A stretch of DNA of 64,000 nucleotides from Novosphingobium cyanobacteriorum (GCF_029436685.1 NZ_JAROCY010000012.1:62001-126000), one strand, 5' to 3'. Counted from the first letter of the stretch, positions 8,558-17,960 are shown. A program made the numbers and translations. Notes: generated by a model not told the origin, from the sequence alone.

Positions 8558-9286
8558 CTATTGATAGACGCAGGCGTCGTAATCCCCTCGCACCACCGCG
8601 ATGCGACGGGCGATCGCATTGCCATGGCGGCGCACGAAGCCCGATGCGCCCACCACCTCGCGCTTCTTGGGTTGGGGAAAGGCTGCCGCGATCCGCGCCG
8701 CCTCTATCGATGACAGGTTCTGTGCGCCCTTGCCATAATAGCGCTGCGCCCCGGCCTCAACGCCATAGGTGCCGATGCCGGTCTCGGCCACGTTCAGGTA
8801 CACTTCCATGATCCGGCGCTTGCCCCAGATCGCCTCGATCAACACGGTGTACCAGGCCTCCAGCGCCTTGCGCACATAGCCGCCGCCCTGCCACAGGAAC
8901 ACGTTCTTGGCGGTCTGCTGGCTGATCGTGGATCCGCCGCGGATGCGCCCGCCCTTCTGGTTGCGACGGAACGCCTGGAGGATCGCATCCTGATCGAAGC
9001 CATTGTGGCTGCAGAACTTGCCGTCTTCGCCAGAGATCGCCGCATCCACCATGCTGCGGTCAATCCGGGTCAGCGGCGTCCAGTCCTTGGTAAAGCCCTT
9101 GGGATCGCCCAGCATGGTGAAGGTGACCGGTACAGGCACGAACTTGTAGATCACCACCTGCGCCACGCTGAGGAACAGGAACGCCGCCACCAGCCGGGCA
9201 AGCAGCCACGCCACCTTGTGCACCCGGCCGGGCGCACGGGCGCGCGGGCGGGGCGGGTTCTTCAGCGCCTTGATCTCGTCTTCCAT
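8558..9286 (-). CDS. mtgA: Monofunctional biosynthetic peptidoglycan transglycosylase
   Basis: Polymerises lipid II into glycan strands. It has a GT51 domain without a transpeptidase domain, anchored by one N-terminal membrane segment (about 28-48). Motifs are AISGEDGKFCSHNGFD with the catalytic Glu, then GGSTISQQTAKNVFLW, then KRRIMEVYLNVAETG. From the ATG at 9286 it has 242 residues; a TTG 12 codons upstream (9322) is possible but lacks better support. It is downstream of rpoH on the same strand, separated by the rpoH terminator. Confidence 0.93.
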   Translation of the reverse strand: MEDEIKALKNPPRPRARAPGRVHKVAWLLARLVAAFLFLSVAQVVIYKFVPVPVTFTMLGDPKGFTKDWTPLTRIDRSMVDAAISGEDGKFCSHNGFDQDAILQAFRRNQKGGRIRGGSTISQQTAKNVFLWQGGGYVRKALEAWYTVLIEAIWGKRRIMEVYLNVAETGIGTYGVEAGAQRYYGKGAQNLSSIEAARIAAAFPQPKKREVVGASGFVRRHGNAIARRIAVVRGDYDACVYQ

Positions 9287-9333
9287 CGCCGTGACTATTA
9301 CCGCGCCCGATTCCGCTGGCAACGCCTGCCATG

Positions 9334-9365
9334 AAAAAGGCCCCGCACGCCGCAGCGCCGGGGCC
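9334..9365 (-). terminator. Intrinsic terminator of rpoH
   Basis: On the minus strand GGCCCCG and CGGGGCC form a 7-bp stem around a GC-rich loop, directly followed by TTTTT. It starts about 20 bases after the rpoH stop codon. Confidence 0.8.
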
Positions 9366-9386
9366 CTTTCAGTTCACTCGCTGCTC

Positions 9387-10289
9387 TTACGCCGCAGGCA
9401 GCAGCCTGCGCTCGCCCGCGATGCGCTGCATCGCCTTCTGCAGCTTTTCGAACGCGCGCACCTCGATCTGGCGCACCCGTTCGCGGCTGACGTTGTAGAC
9501 TTGGCTGAGCTCTTCCAGCGTCTTGGGTTCGTCCACCAGGCGGCGGTCGACCAGGATGTGCTTCTCGCGCTCGTTCAGGCTTTCCATCGCCTCGACCAGC
9601 ATGTCGTGGCGGAACTGCGCCTCTTCGGCGTCAGCCACCGTCTCGTCCTGCAGCGGACGGTCGTCGGCCAGCCAGTCCTGCCACGATCCCTCGCCATCCT
9701 CACGCATCGAGACGTTGAGCGACGCATCGCCACCCATCATCATGCGCCGGTTCATGTTCACCACTTCCTGCTCGGGCACGCCGAGGTCGGTTGCGATCTT
9801 GCGGACGTCGTCGGGATGCAGGTCGCTGTCCTCGAACGCCTCGAGGTTCTTCTTCATCCGGCGAAGGTTGAAGAACAGCTTCTTCTGCGCGGCGGTGGTG
9901 CCCATCTTAACAAGCGACCAGCTGCGCAGGATGAATTCCTGGATCGAGGCCTTGATCCACCACATGGCATAGGTGGCCAGGCGGAAGCCCCGGTCGGGCT
10001 CGAACTTCTTCACGCCCTGCATCAGGCCGATGTTGCCTTCGCTGATCAGCTCGGAAACCGGCAGGCCATAGCCGCGGTAACCCATGGCGATCTTGGCCAC
10101 GAGCCGAAGATGGCTCGTCACCAGTTGCGCGGCGGCTTCGGGATCCCCATGTTCCTGATATCGCTTGGCAAGCATGTATTCCTGCTCGGCCGTCAGGATC
10201 GGAAACTTCCGGATTTCCGACAAATAACGGTTGAGGCTCGCTTCCCCACCCAGCGCGGGGACGGTCAACGCCTTGTTCTGTTCACTCAC
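9387..10289 (-). CDS. rpoH: RNA polymerase heat-shock sigma factor RpoH (sigma-32)
   Basis: A 300-residue group 3 sigma-70 family factor that directs core RNA polymerase to heat-shock promoters. Region 2 includes the GLPVSELISEGNIGLMQ and ATYAMWWIKASIQEFILRS segments. The RpoH box (QKKLFFNLRR) is intact and region 4 ends in VSRERVRQIEVRAFEKL. I chose the GTG at 10289 because GGAAG lies seven bases upstream; a TTG 11 codons earlier is also in frame. The upstream neighbour on the same strand is rluD, and a good terminator follows the gene. Confidence 0.95.
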   Translation of the reverse strand: MSEQNKALTVPALGGEASLNRYLSEIRKFPILTAEQEYMLAKRYQEHGDPEAAAQLVTSHLRLVAKIAMGYRGYGLPVSELISEGNIGLMQGVKKFEPDRGFRLATYAMWWIKASIQEFILRSWSLVKMGTTAAQKKLFFNLRRMKKNLEAFEDSDLHPDDVRKIATDLGVPEQEVVNMNRRMMMGGDASLNVSMREDGEGSWQDWLADDRPLQDETVADAEEAQFRHDMLVEAMESLNEREKHILVDRRLVDEPKTLEELSQVYNVSRERVRQIEVRAFEKLQKAMQRIAGERRLLPAA

Positions 10290-10460
10290 CTGAACACTTC
10301 CTTTCGTCGCGTCAGTGCCCAATGCTCATCCCCTACCGGGCGATGGACGGCGGGACCACACAGCAAATCTTTTCAGTTTCAAACGACAACTGAATGCCGA
10401 ACGAGTGTCTGCCTCGACTCGGCAATTCGCAATAAGGACTTTAGTGTAGCACCCTCCCTT

Positions 10461-11405
10461 CTAACCATGCAGTTCATCGATGAGTTCCGCCATGTCGGCG
10501 GGAATCGGGCTGCAAAAATGGACCGCTTCACCGCTTGTGGGGTGCACGAAGCCGAGTTCGGCCGCGTGCAGGGCCTGGCGGCGGAAAGCGAGTCGGTTGA
10601 GGAGCGGCCGAAGGCGCGAGGGTGTGCGTCCATAGACAGGGTCACCCAATAGCGCATGGCCAATTGACGCAAGGTGAACGCGAACCTGGTGGGTTCTGCC
10701 TGTTTCCAGCCGGCACTCCACCAGCGCCGCATCGTTCAGGCTTTCCAGCGTGCGATAGTGCGTGACTGCATGCTTGCCACGGCCATCCTCGACCAGCGCC
10801 ATCTTCTTGCGATCGTGATTGGACCGGGCGATCGCCCCCCGCACCGTGCCGGACGGCGGCACCGGGCGGCCCGCCGTGATCGCGCGATAGGCACGGTGGA
10901 TCGAATGGTCGGCAAACTGTTTTGCCAGCCCCTCGTGCGCCGCGTCGGTCTTGGCCACCACCAGCAGGCCGCTGGTGTCCTTGTCGATGCGGTGCACGAT
11001 GCCCGGCCGCGCCACGCCGCCAATGCCCGAAAGCTGCCCGGCGCAATGGTGCAGCAGCGCGTTGACCAAGGTGCCGTCGAGGTTCCCTGCAGCCGGATGC
11101 ACCACCAGCCCTGCCGGCTTGTCCACCACGATCAGATCGGCATCTTCGAACACCACGTTCAGCGGGATGTCCTGCGCCACCGCTTCTGCCGGGGCGGCCT
11201 GCGGCACGCGGATGGCAAAGCGTGCACCCTCGGCGGGCTTCACCGAAGCCTGCGAGACAACCTTCTTGCCCAGCGTGATCCGCCCGTCATCGAGCAGCGC
11301 CTTGATCCGTTCGCGTGAAAGGCCCGAGGCATCGGCAAGCGCCCGGTCCAGCCGTTGGCCACCGGTCGCAATGATGCCTTCGATGATGCTCTCTTGTTCC
11401 CCCAT
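10461..11405 (-). CDS. rluD: Large-subunit rRNA pseudouridine synthase RluD
   Basis: Isomerises uridines to pseudouridine in helix 69 of 23S rRNA in the known enzyme. The 314-residue protein has an N-terminal S4 domain (RLDRALADASGLSRERIKAL), then the catalytic HRIDKDTSGLLVVAK segment with the active Asp, and the C-terminal GRTHQVRVHLASIGHALLGD motif. It lies upstream of rpoH with a 171-bp gap that probably holds the rpoH promoter. Confidence 0.93.
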   Translation of the reverse strand: MGEQESIIEGIIATGGQRLDRALADASGLSRERIKALLDDGRITLGKKVVSQASVKPAEGARFAIRVPQAAPAEAVAQDIPLNVVFEDADLIVVDKPAGLVVHPAAGNLDGTLVNALLHHCAGQLSGIGGVARPGIVHRIDKDTSGLLVVAKTDAAHEGLAKQFADHSIHRAYRAITAGRPVPPSGTVRGAIARSNHDRKKMALVEDGRGKHAVTHYRTLESLNDAALVECRLETGRTHQVRVHLASIGHALLGDPVYGRTPSRLRPLLNRLAFRRQALHAAELGFVHPTSGEAVHFCSPIPADMAELIDELHG

Positions 11406-11480
11406 GGCCGGAATATGGGGATTCTTTGCGCACCGGCAAGACTGCCCGGATCGGGCCTTTTCAGAACGGGCCGCCCTTCT

Positions 11481-12647
11481 TCAGAACGAGAATGTCACCC
11501 GCACCGTGCCCACCACCACATTGCGTGCACCCTTGTCGCCGCCGGGATCGCGGACCCACAGGATATCGGGCTGGATCGAAAACCAATCGGCAAGGGCATC
11601 GGAATAGGTCACTTCCACCATGCTCTCGCCATGCACGGGCCGGCCGCCTGATGCGACCACTTCATCGCGGAAGTGGGTGCTGATCCACGCATGGTTGACG
11701 CCCAGCGAGAACTGGCTGTCCTTGCGCCCTGCCAGCGCCGGCGCCACCAGCACGCCAGCCTGGAACCCGCCGGTATAGGGCGTGGTGTGCGGGTCAGACA
11801 GGCCAGCACGCAGAAACGCCGTTACCTGTCGCGCCGCGCCTTCGGGCATCAGGTTGTGCTCGATCACGGCATAGGCACCCTGCGAGACCCGGCGCAGCGG
11901 CTCACCACCTGGTCCGGTCTCGTAAATGTTCTGCGGGTTCTTGGTATAGCGCCAGCCGCCCACCGAAAGCTTCCAGCCGTTCCGGTCCCACCCCGCCTCG
12001 GCAATCGCCAGCAGGCCGTCACGAAAGCTGAAGTCCACGCCGCCGCTGTCGCCAATCGTGCTGGCACGGGCGTTCACCCCGGCCACGCGGACATAGCCCG
12101 CGCCATCGGCGAACGGCACGTTCAGCCTCGCCGAAAGCGCGCTCGACGGAAAGATCGAAGGACCGTTCGGCCCCGTCGCGGCCAGTTCCGATCCGATCCC
12201 GAATGGCGGGGCGATCAGCAGGCCAGCCGAATCATTGGCGTAGAATTCGCTGTTCACATCATAGAGGCCAAGCTTCAGCGAAGCGCCTCCGCGCAGATCC
12301 TGCTCAATCCATGCTTCAAACAGGCGGAGGCCCGCCTTGGGCACCTCGATGTTGTTCACACCCTGCAGCGTCGCCGCCGAATCGTTGGGCCGCGCCCCCC
12401 GGTTATCCAGCACGTCGAGATGGACCTTCGCACCCCGCCAGCCGACCAATGTGTCGAGGTCGAAATCGCCCGTCACATTCACGTTGGTCAGCGCACGCAG
12501 CTTGCGGTCACCATCGCCTGCCGCCACCGTGGCAAGATCAACGATCACTTCCGCCGCCAGGTCCACGCCGTCATCGTCATCCTCGGCACAGGCCGGTGCG
12601 GGCACCAACAGCGCCAAGGCCGCCAGCGAGGCTGTGCCCCTCCTCAT
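11481..12647 (-). CDS. OprB-like carbohydrate-selective porin
   Basis: A 388-residue outer-membrane beta-barrel protein with an N-terminal signal peptide (RRGTASLAALALLVPAPACA) and a C-terminal Phe (VRVTFSF), as expected for barrel insertion. Segments such as FEAWIEQDL, GLYDVNSEFYANDSAGLL and AVIEHNL fit the OprB family. Its ATG overlaps the stop of the upstream chemoreceptor by four bases (ATGA), so the two are co-transcribed and probably translationally coupled. Sugar or polyol uptake is inferred from the family; the actual substrate is unknown. Confidence 0.85.
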   Translation of the reverse strand: MRRGTASLAALALLVPAPACAEDDDDGVDLAAEVIVDLATVAAGDGDRKLRALTNVNVTGDFDLDTLVGWRGAKVHLDVLDNRGARPNDSAATLQGVNNIEVPKAGLRLFEAWIEQDLRGGASLKLGLYDVNSEFYANDSAGLLIAPPFGIGSELAATGPNGPSIFPSSALSARLNVPFADGAGYVRVAGVNARASTIGDSGGVDFSFRDGLLAIAEAGWDRNGWKLSVGGWRYTKNPQNIYETGPGGEPLRRVSQGAYAVIEHNLMPEGAARQVTAFLRAGLSDPHTTPYTGGFQAGVLVAPALAGRKDSQFSLGVNHAWISTHFRDEVVASGGRPVHGESMVEVTYSDALADWFSIQPDILWVRDPGGDKGARNVVVGTVRVTFSF

Positions 12648-14392
12648 GCCGCCAGCGCGCGGCGCGTCTCACGCGGCCGCGCCTCCCCGATCTCGAACCG
12701 CGCCAGTTCGCGGGCCACTTCGGAAATGGCCTGCGCCATCGTCCGGCTGGCGTTGCTCACCTGGTCGGCGACTGCCGCATTGCTCTGCGTGATCTTGCCG
12801 ATCTGCCGCGATGTTTCATCCAGCGACTGGAGCGAGCCCTTCTGCTCGTTGGCACCAGCCTCCACCACTTCCATCATCCGGTTGATCTCGTCCATCCGCT
12901 CGGTGATCGATCGCAGGCTAGCACCGGCATCACGCACCAGCTTCACCCCGCCGCCGATCTCGTCGCTCGAATTTCCGATCAGATCCTTGATCTCGCGCGC
13001 GGCTTCGGCACTGCGCTGCGCCAGCGCACGCACTTCACTGGCCACCACGGCAAAGCCCTTGCCCGCGTCGCCGGCCCTTGCTGCTTCCACTCCGGCATTG
13101 AGCGCCAACAGGTTGGTCTGGAATGCGATGCCATCGATGACGCTGACGATCTTGCCGATTTCCTGCGATGCCGCTTCGATCCGATCCATCGCCTGCTCGG
13201 CCTCCTCGATCACCTGGCCACCACGAGCCACCTCACCGCCCACGCCATCCACCGCCGCGCGCGCACTGAATACCGCTTCCGATGATCCGGACACCCGCTG
13301 GTTCAGCCCGTTGATGGCCGTGGCGGTCTCCTCCAGTCCTGCGGCTTGGCGCACATTGCGCCCGGCAAGGTCGCTCGCCGCATCGCCGATGTCCGCAGCC
13401 ACCCTCTCCAGTGCGATCGTGGAACCCTGCACCTTCGACATCGCCGCGCCCAATTCCCCGAGCGCGGCATTGAAATCGTGGCGCAGCCCTTCAAAGCGCC
13501 CGGCCAGCGGTTGCTCAAGCCGAAAGGCAAGGTTGCCTCTGGCCAGGTTGCTAAGGCCCGCACCGATCGACGTGACAATCGCCTCGGCCTGACGCTTGGT
13601 TTCGGCGCGTGCCTCTATCAGGCTGTCGCGCAGGGCGATTGCCGATCGGGAGAGGTCGCCGATCTCGTCGGACCGGCCTTCTCCACCCATCTCAACGTCC
13701 AGTTTGCCCGCCGCCATCTGACGCACGCTTTGCCCAAGCAGAAGCAACGGATGAATCATCTGGGTTCGACCGACGCGCGCGATCCATGCCAGCAGGATCA
13801 GGATGATCAGCATGCTGGCCAGCGCAATCCAGCGCGCCTGCGTCGCCGCCCAGGTGGCGCTGGTCGAGGTCAGTTCCGCATTGGCCTGAACCGCGTCGGA
13901 TATGCTGGACATCTGGCCTTCAAGCTCTGCGAACAATCGCTGAAAATTCTGCAGTTCCTGATCGTCTGGCACCAATCCGGCCTTTGCCCGGCGGGCAATC
14001 TCCCGCCCGGTGGCGACATAGCTGCGAAATGCCGGATCGGCTGCTGCCCGCGCCCCCGCCACAGTTGGCGCAACGTCGCTTCGCGCGGTGGCGGCCATAT
14101 GCTTTTCGAACTCGTCGATCCGCTGCTCAAGTTCTGCCGCGGCGGCAGCCCCATCGATGGCGGTGGTCTGGCGTGACGCGACAATGCTGACAACTTCGGC
14201 GCGGATGGCATCGTGCCCCATGTCCGCCTCCATGTGTTCGCGCAGCAGGCCGGTGGCGGTGTTCATCCGCCCCATGGCCACATCCTGCCGCGACATGCCG
14301 AGCACGCAGAGCGTGGTCGAGCCTGCGGCGCCAGTCGCCAGGATCAGACATCCTGCCAGAAGCTTGAACTTGATCGTCTTCACATCGATCAT
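12644..14392 (-). CDS. Methyl-accepting chemotaxis protein
   Basis: A 582-residue transmembrane chemoreceptor. An N-terminal membrane segment (about 8-30) is followed by a roughly 160-residue periplasmic helical region, a second membrane segment (ARWIALASMLIILILLAWIA), two HAMP-like stretches and a cytoplasmic signalling domain. The hairpin tip EVRALAQRSAEAAREIKDLI is present, and no C-terminal CheR/CheB tether pentapeptide is seen. The ATG at 14392 is used rather than an earlier in-frame start. It is the first gene of a two-gene operon with the OprB-like porin. The ligand is unknown, possibly the porin's substrate. Confidence 0.93.
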   Translation of the reverse strand: MIDVKTIKFKLLAGCLILATGAAGSTTLCVLGMSRQDVAMGRMNTATGLLREHMEADMGHDAIRAEVVSIVASRQTTAIDGAAAAAELEQRIDEFEKHMAATARSDVAPTVAGARAAADPAFRSYVATGREIARRAKAGLVPDDQELQNFQRLFAELEGQMSSISDAVQANAELTSTSATWAATQARWIALASMLIILILLAWIARVGRTQMIHPLLLLGQSVRQMAAGKLDVEMGGEGRSDEIGDLSRSAIALRDSLIEARAETKRQAEAIVTSIGAGLSNLARGNLAFRLEQPLAGRFEGLRHDFNAALGELGAAMSKVQGSTIALERVAADIGDAASDLAGRNVRQAAGLEETATAINGLNQRVSGSSEAVFSARAAVDGVGGEVARGGQVIEEAEQAMDRIEAASQEIGKIVSVIDGIAFQTNLLALNAGVEAARAGDAGKGFAVVASEVRALAQRSAEAAREIKDLIGNSSDEIGGGVKLVRDAGASLRSITERMDEINRMMEVVEAGANEQKGSLQSLDETSRQIGKITQSNAAVADQVSNASRTMAQAISEVARELARFEIGEARPRETRRALAA

Positions 14393-14645
14393 TGCATGAG
14401 GTCCCGACGACGACGGCCACATCCACCAAGTCGGATGCCCGGTCAGCCTCAGAATGCTGGAATCATGATGAAAATTCGGTCCGATGTGGTTAGGTACTGT
14501 TCACGGATAGGGTGATTACCGCGAAAATGGCAGAAATTCAGGGATTTGGCAGGTTCTTCCTTTCGAAGCAATTGGGCCTGACCCCACGTTGACTAGACAA
14601 AATTGTATTCTTGCAACCACTTGGCAATTCCGTCAGATATTGGCC

Positions 14646-15041
14646 ATGGACATCGTGATTGACGCTGCGGCCCATGATGCAATCCTCCGTTCTGTTAAGG
14701 AAAGCCACCCTGACGAGGCTTGCGGACTGCTGCTCGGGTCATCGGGACTGATTCAGGTTGCGCTGAACGCTGCCAATGTCCATCCGGAACCTGCCCGGCA
14801 CTTCGAGATTGATCCGGTCGCTCTGGTCGCGGCCCACCGCGATGCGCGCGCCGGCGGGCCCGAGGTACTTGGCTATTACCACTCCCACCCGAACGGCCTG
14901 GCCCGCCCATCAGAAACTGACTTGCGGGACGCCGCGCATGACGGCCGCATCTGGCTGATCGTGGCGCATGAAAGTGTTACCGCGTGGAAAGACACGCCAT
15001 CAGGGTTCGAACCGCTTTCCTACACGCTGCAGGAAGGTTAA
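14646..15041 (+). CDS. M67-family (JAMM/MPN+) metallopeptidase
   Basis: A 131-residue single-domain JAMM protein. The zinc-site pattern is complete: Glu24 in DEACGLLLG, His79 and His81 in YYHSHPNG, then Ser89 and Asp92 in RPSETD. Bacterial relatives cleave C-terminal extensions of ubiquitin-like sulfur carriers or remain uncharacterised; no ThiS- or MoaD-like gene is adjacent here. I chose the ATG at 14646 over an upstream start at 14589 because the conserved domain begins there. chpT follows 142 bp downstream on the same strand. The 253 bp between this gene and the divergent chemoreceptor holds no gene. Confidence 0.88.
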   Translation: MDIVIDAAAHDAILRSVKESHPDEACGLLLGSSGLIQVALNAANVHPEPARHFEIDPVALVAAHRDARAGGPEVLGYYHSHPNGLARPSETDLRDAAHDGRIWLIVAHESVTAWKDTPSGFEPLSYTLQEG

Positions 15042-15183
15042 GGCGGGTGCAATGATGCGTTGCCTGCCTGCCCCCAGCCCCCGCTCCGGCATTTCGGAAA
15101 GGTTCGCGGGGGTCCCGGACTTTTTGGCCAGGACAGTGTCAACCGTGTCAACTTGGAAAGCATATGGGCGAGTTTCCTGAACA

Positions 15184-15825
15184 ATGACCACGTCTTCCGT
15201 CGATCTCGCCAGCCTGCTCTGCTCGCGTCTCTGCCACGATCTGCTCAGCCCCGTGGGTGCGCTCACCAATGGCCTGGAGCTGCTGGCCGATGAAAAAGAC
15301 CCCGGCATGCGGCAGAAGTGCTTCGAGCTTCTGGAACAGAGCGCCAAGACCTCGGCTGACAAGCTGCGCTTCTTCCGCCTGGCCTTCGGTGCCGCAGGTG
15401 GCTTTGGCGACAGCGTGCCCAACCAGGAACCGCGCGCGCTGGTCGATGCGCTGGTCGGCAACAACGGCCGCATCGCGGTCAACTGGGCGCTTGCGGGGGA
15501 TTCCCTGCCCAAGCCGGCGGTCAAGGTCCTGCTCAACCTCGCACTCATCGCCATTGACGCGCTGGTGCGCGGCGGCACGCTCGATATCGCGGCAGAAGTG
15601 CGCGAAGGCGCCAGCGAGATCGTGGTCCGCGCGGCGGGCACGCGCATCGCCTTTGATGCCACCGTCGGCCAGGCGCTTGACGGATCGCTTCCGCCGGCGG
15701 ACCTGAACAGCAAGACCGCGCCAGCGGCAATGGTGCAGCAGCTTGCCGCCTCGATCGGCGGGGGCATCCAGGTGCACCTCTCGCCCGAAGCGCTGGTGAT
15801 GGGCGCGGTGCTGCCGGTCGCCTGA
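15184..15825 (+). CDS. chpT: Histidine phosphotransferase ChpT
   Basis: A 213-residue homodimeric phosphotransferase. In Caulobacter it relays phosphate from the kinase CckA to CtrA and CpdR and so governs cell cycle and motility. His18 in LCHDLLSPVGAL is the phosphorylated residue of a degenerate DHp helix pair, followed by a Bergerat-like domain without ATP-binding boxes. An AmpD-like amidase follows after 5 bases. Finding it beside a flagellar region in the same window fits the known CtrA link, but cckA and ctrA are not present here. Confidence 0.9.
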   Translation: MTTSSVDLASLLCSRLCHDLLSPVGALTNGLELLADEKDPGMRQKCFELLEQSAKTSADKLRFFRLAFGAAGGFGDSVPNQEPRALVDALVGNNGRIAVNWALAGDSLPKPAVKVLLNLALIAIDALVRGGTLDIAAEVREGASEIVVRAAGTRIAFDATVGQALDGSLPPADLNSKTAPAAMVQQLAASIGGGIQVHLSPEALVMGAVLPVA

Positions 15826-15830
15826 CAGCC

Positions 15831-16535
15831 ATGAACCGGTGGCTCGTTCACAAGGAGACGCCTTCTCCGAACTGGAACGAACGCAAGCTGCCGGTCTCCA
15901 TGGTGGTGCTGCATTACACCGGGATGCAGACCGCAGCCGAGGCGCTGGAGCGCATGTGCGATCCCGCCGCCGAGGTGAGCGCGCACTACATGATAGACGA
16001 GGACGGCACCGTCACCCGCCTGGTGCCGGAGGGCAAGCGCGCATGGCATGCCGGTCGCTCCTACTGGCGAGGCGTCACCGACGTGAACTCGGCCAGCGTC
16101 GGCATCGAACTGGTCAACCCGGGGCACGAATGGGGATACCGCCCCTTTCCCGATGCGCAGATGGAGGCGCTGGTCCCGCTGCTGGCCGACATCGTCAAGC
16201 GCCACAACGTGCCCCGCGCCAACGTGGTCGGCCACAGCGACATCGCCCCTGCCCGCAAGACTGATCCGGGCGAGCTGTTCGATTGGGACCTGCTCGCCAG
16301 GCTGCGCCTCGCCCTCGCCAAGCCCAGACCATCGATGCGGCTTCTCTACGACAACGAGGGCGCATTCTACCTCGCGCTCGAACGCTTCGGCTATGACATC
16401 ACCGATCCCGCCGCCGCAGTCCGCGCCTTTGAGCGTCGCTGGCGCCCGCACCGCATCACCGGAGAGATCGACGGGCAGATCGGTGCGCTGCTTTTCGAAC
16501 TGCTGTTGGCCCGCGATCTCGGCCATGCTAGGTGA
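15831..16535 (+). CDS. N-acetylmuramoyl-L-alanine amidase (AmpD/AmiD-like, Amidase_2)
   Basis: A 234-residue zinc amidase that cleaves the bond between muramic acid and the stem peptide. The zinc ligands His28 (LHYTGM), His135 (VVGHSDIAPARKTDPG) and Asp145 are in place, with Lys143 nearby. The C-terminal 75 residues (AFYLALERFGYDI onward) form a peptidoglycan-binding-like helical domain. No signal peptide is visible, so it may be cytoplasmic and involved in cell-wall recycling. It directly follows chpT and runs up to the RNase P RNA gene. Confidence 0.9.
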   Translation: MNRWLVHKETPSPNWNERKLPVSMVVLHYTGMQTAAEALERMCDPAAEVSAHYMIDEDGTVTRLVPEGKRAWHAGRSYWRGVTDVNSASVGIELVNPGHEWGYRPFPDAQMEALVPLLADIVKRHNVPRANVVGHSDIAPARKTDPGELFDWDLLARLRLALAKPRPSMRLLYDNEGAFYLALERFGYDITDPAAAVRAFERRWRPHRITGEIDGQIGALLFELLLARDLGHAR

Positions 16536-16541
16536 CGCTCC

Positions 16542-16961
16542 GCGCCGGGGAGCCGGGCAGCCGCGGGCCCGCAAGGGGTCGAGGAAAGTCCGGGCTCCAC
16601 GAAACGAGGGTGGCGGGTAACGCCCGCCGGGCCGGCGGCCGCAAGGCCAAGGGTCAAGGGAAAGTGCCACAGAGAGCAGACCGCTAATCCCGGATCACCG
16701 TTCGGGACAGCAAGGGTGAAAGGGTGCGGCAAGAGCGCACCGCGCGACTGGCGACAGGAGCGGCACGGCAAACCCCACCCGGAGCAAGATCGAATAGGGG
16801 CTGCGCGTCTTCGGACAGGCTTGTTTCGGGCCAGCAGCCCGGGTTGATTGCTAGAGCGGCCCGGCAACGGTCCGCCCAGAGGAATGGCTGCCAGCGGCGA
16901 TACGGTCCACACGTGGGATACCGTCGGCGCTACAGAACCCGGCTTACAGGCTCCCCGGCGC
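16542..16961 (+). ncRNA. rnpB: RNase P RNA, bacterial class A
   Basis: The conserved core blocks GAGGAAAGTCCGGGCTCC (near 16580) and ACAGAGAGCAGACCGC (near 16670) are present, with the 3' CRIV-like segment near 16915-16945. The ends are fixed by a perfect 13-bp P1 helix: GCGCCGGGGAGCC at 16542 pairs with GGCTCCCCGGCGC ending at 16961. This gives 420 nt. The RNA is the catalytic subunit that removes tRNA 5' leaders. Confidence 0.95.
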
Positions 16962-17003
16962 ATATTCAGGGAGTTGGCCTGCACCGCCTTGCCCGCTAAG
17001 GCC

Positions 17004-17960
17004 ATGCCCATGTCCGGCGCGCACCACCACCATCATCACCATGACCACGGGCACGGGCACGGGCACGGGCACGATCATGGCCCGCAGGACTTCGGCCGCG
17101 CCTTCGCCATCGGCATCGCGCTCAACGCCGGGTTTGTGGCGGTGGAGGGCGTCTATGGCATACTTGCCGGATCGATGGCGCTGGTGGCCGATGCCGGGCA
17201 CAACCTGTCCGACGTGCTCGGCCTGGTCATCGCATGGACAGCGGCCGTCCTCTCCAATCGCCCGCCCTCGGCCCGCTTCACCTATGGCTTCAAGTCCAGC
17301 TCGATCCTCGCCGCGCTGGGCAACGCCTCACTGCTGCTGATCGCGCTGGGGGCAATCCTGGTGGAAACGATCCGCCGGCTGTTCCATCCGGAACCGGTCG
17401 CGCCCGGCCCGGTGATGATCGTCGCGGCCATCGGCATCGTCATCAACACGATCACCGCGCTGATGTTCATGCGCGGCCGGCACCATGACCTGAACGTTCG
17501 CGGCGCCTACCTGCACATGGCAGCGGATGCGGCGGTCAGCGCGGGCGTGGTCCTGGCCGGGCTGCTGATCATGCTCACCGGCGCGCAATGGATCGATCCG
17601 GTGACCAGCCTTGTCATCGTGGCCGTGATCGCGCGCGGCACCTGGGGGCTGTTGAAGGATTCGCTGAAGCTTGGCCTGCATGGCGTCCCCGCCGGGATCG
17701 ACATGGGCAAGGTGCGCGCGTTCCTTTCAAGCCAGCCGGGAGTGGCCGCCGTGCACGACCTGCACGTCTGGCCGATGAGCACCACCGAAACCGCGCTGAC
17801 CGCGCACCTCGTGATCCCACAGGGCCATCCGGGCGACCCATTCCTGCACCATCTGGCGCACGAACTGGAACACGACTTCGGCATTGGCCATGCCACCCTG
17901 CAGGTGGAAACCAGCGCCGACGGCCACGATTGCCGACTGCACGCCGAAGGCACCGTTTAG
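17004..17960 (+). CDS. Cation diffusion facilitator metal exporter with His-rich N-terminus
   Basis: A 318-residue CDF transporter of the CzcD/ZitB type, exporting Zn(II) and perhaps Co/Cd in exchange for protons. The N-terminus is a run of seven His followed by an alternating His-Gly-Asp stretch, likely a metal-binding tail. Six membrane helices follow, with the transport-site motifs ADAGHNLSDVLGL and HMAADAAVSAGVV, and a C-terminal cytoplasmic domain (HDLHVWPMSTTETALTAHL). The start could be either ATG at 17004 or 17010, both only about 45 bases after rnpB ends. Confidence 0.92.
   Translation: MPMSGAHHHHHHHDHGHGHGHGHDHGPQDFGRAFAIGIALNAGFVAVEGVYGILAGSMALVADAGHNLSDVLGLVIAWTAAVLSNRPPSARFTYGFKSSSILAALGNASLLLIALGAILVETIRRLFHPEPVAPGPVMIVAAIGIVINTITALMFMRGRHHDLNVRGAYLHMAADAAVSAGVVLAGLLIMLTGAQWIDPVTSLVIVAVIARGTWGLLKDSLKLGLHGVPAGIDMGKVRAFLSSQPGVAAVHDLHVWPMSTTETALTAHLVIPQGHPGDPFLHHLAHELEHDFGIGHATLQVETSADGHDCRLHAEGTV

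Noticed and set aside
16391..17011. 206-residue minus-strand ORF with ACKPGSVAPTVSHVWTVSPL
   Set aside because: It is antisense to the RNase P RNA; the peptide is a recurrent artefact.
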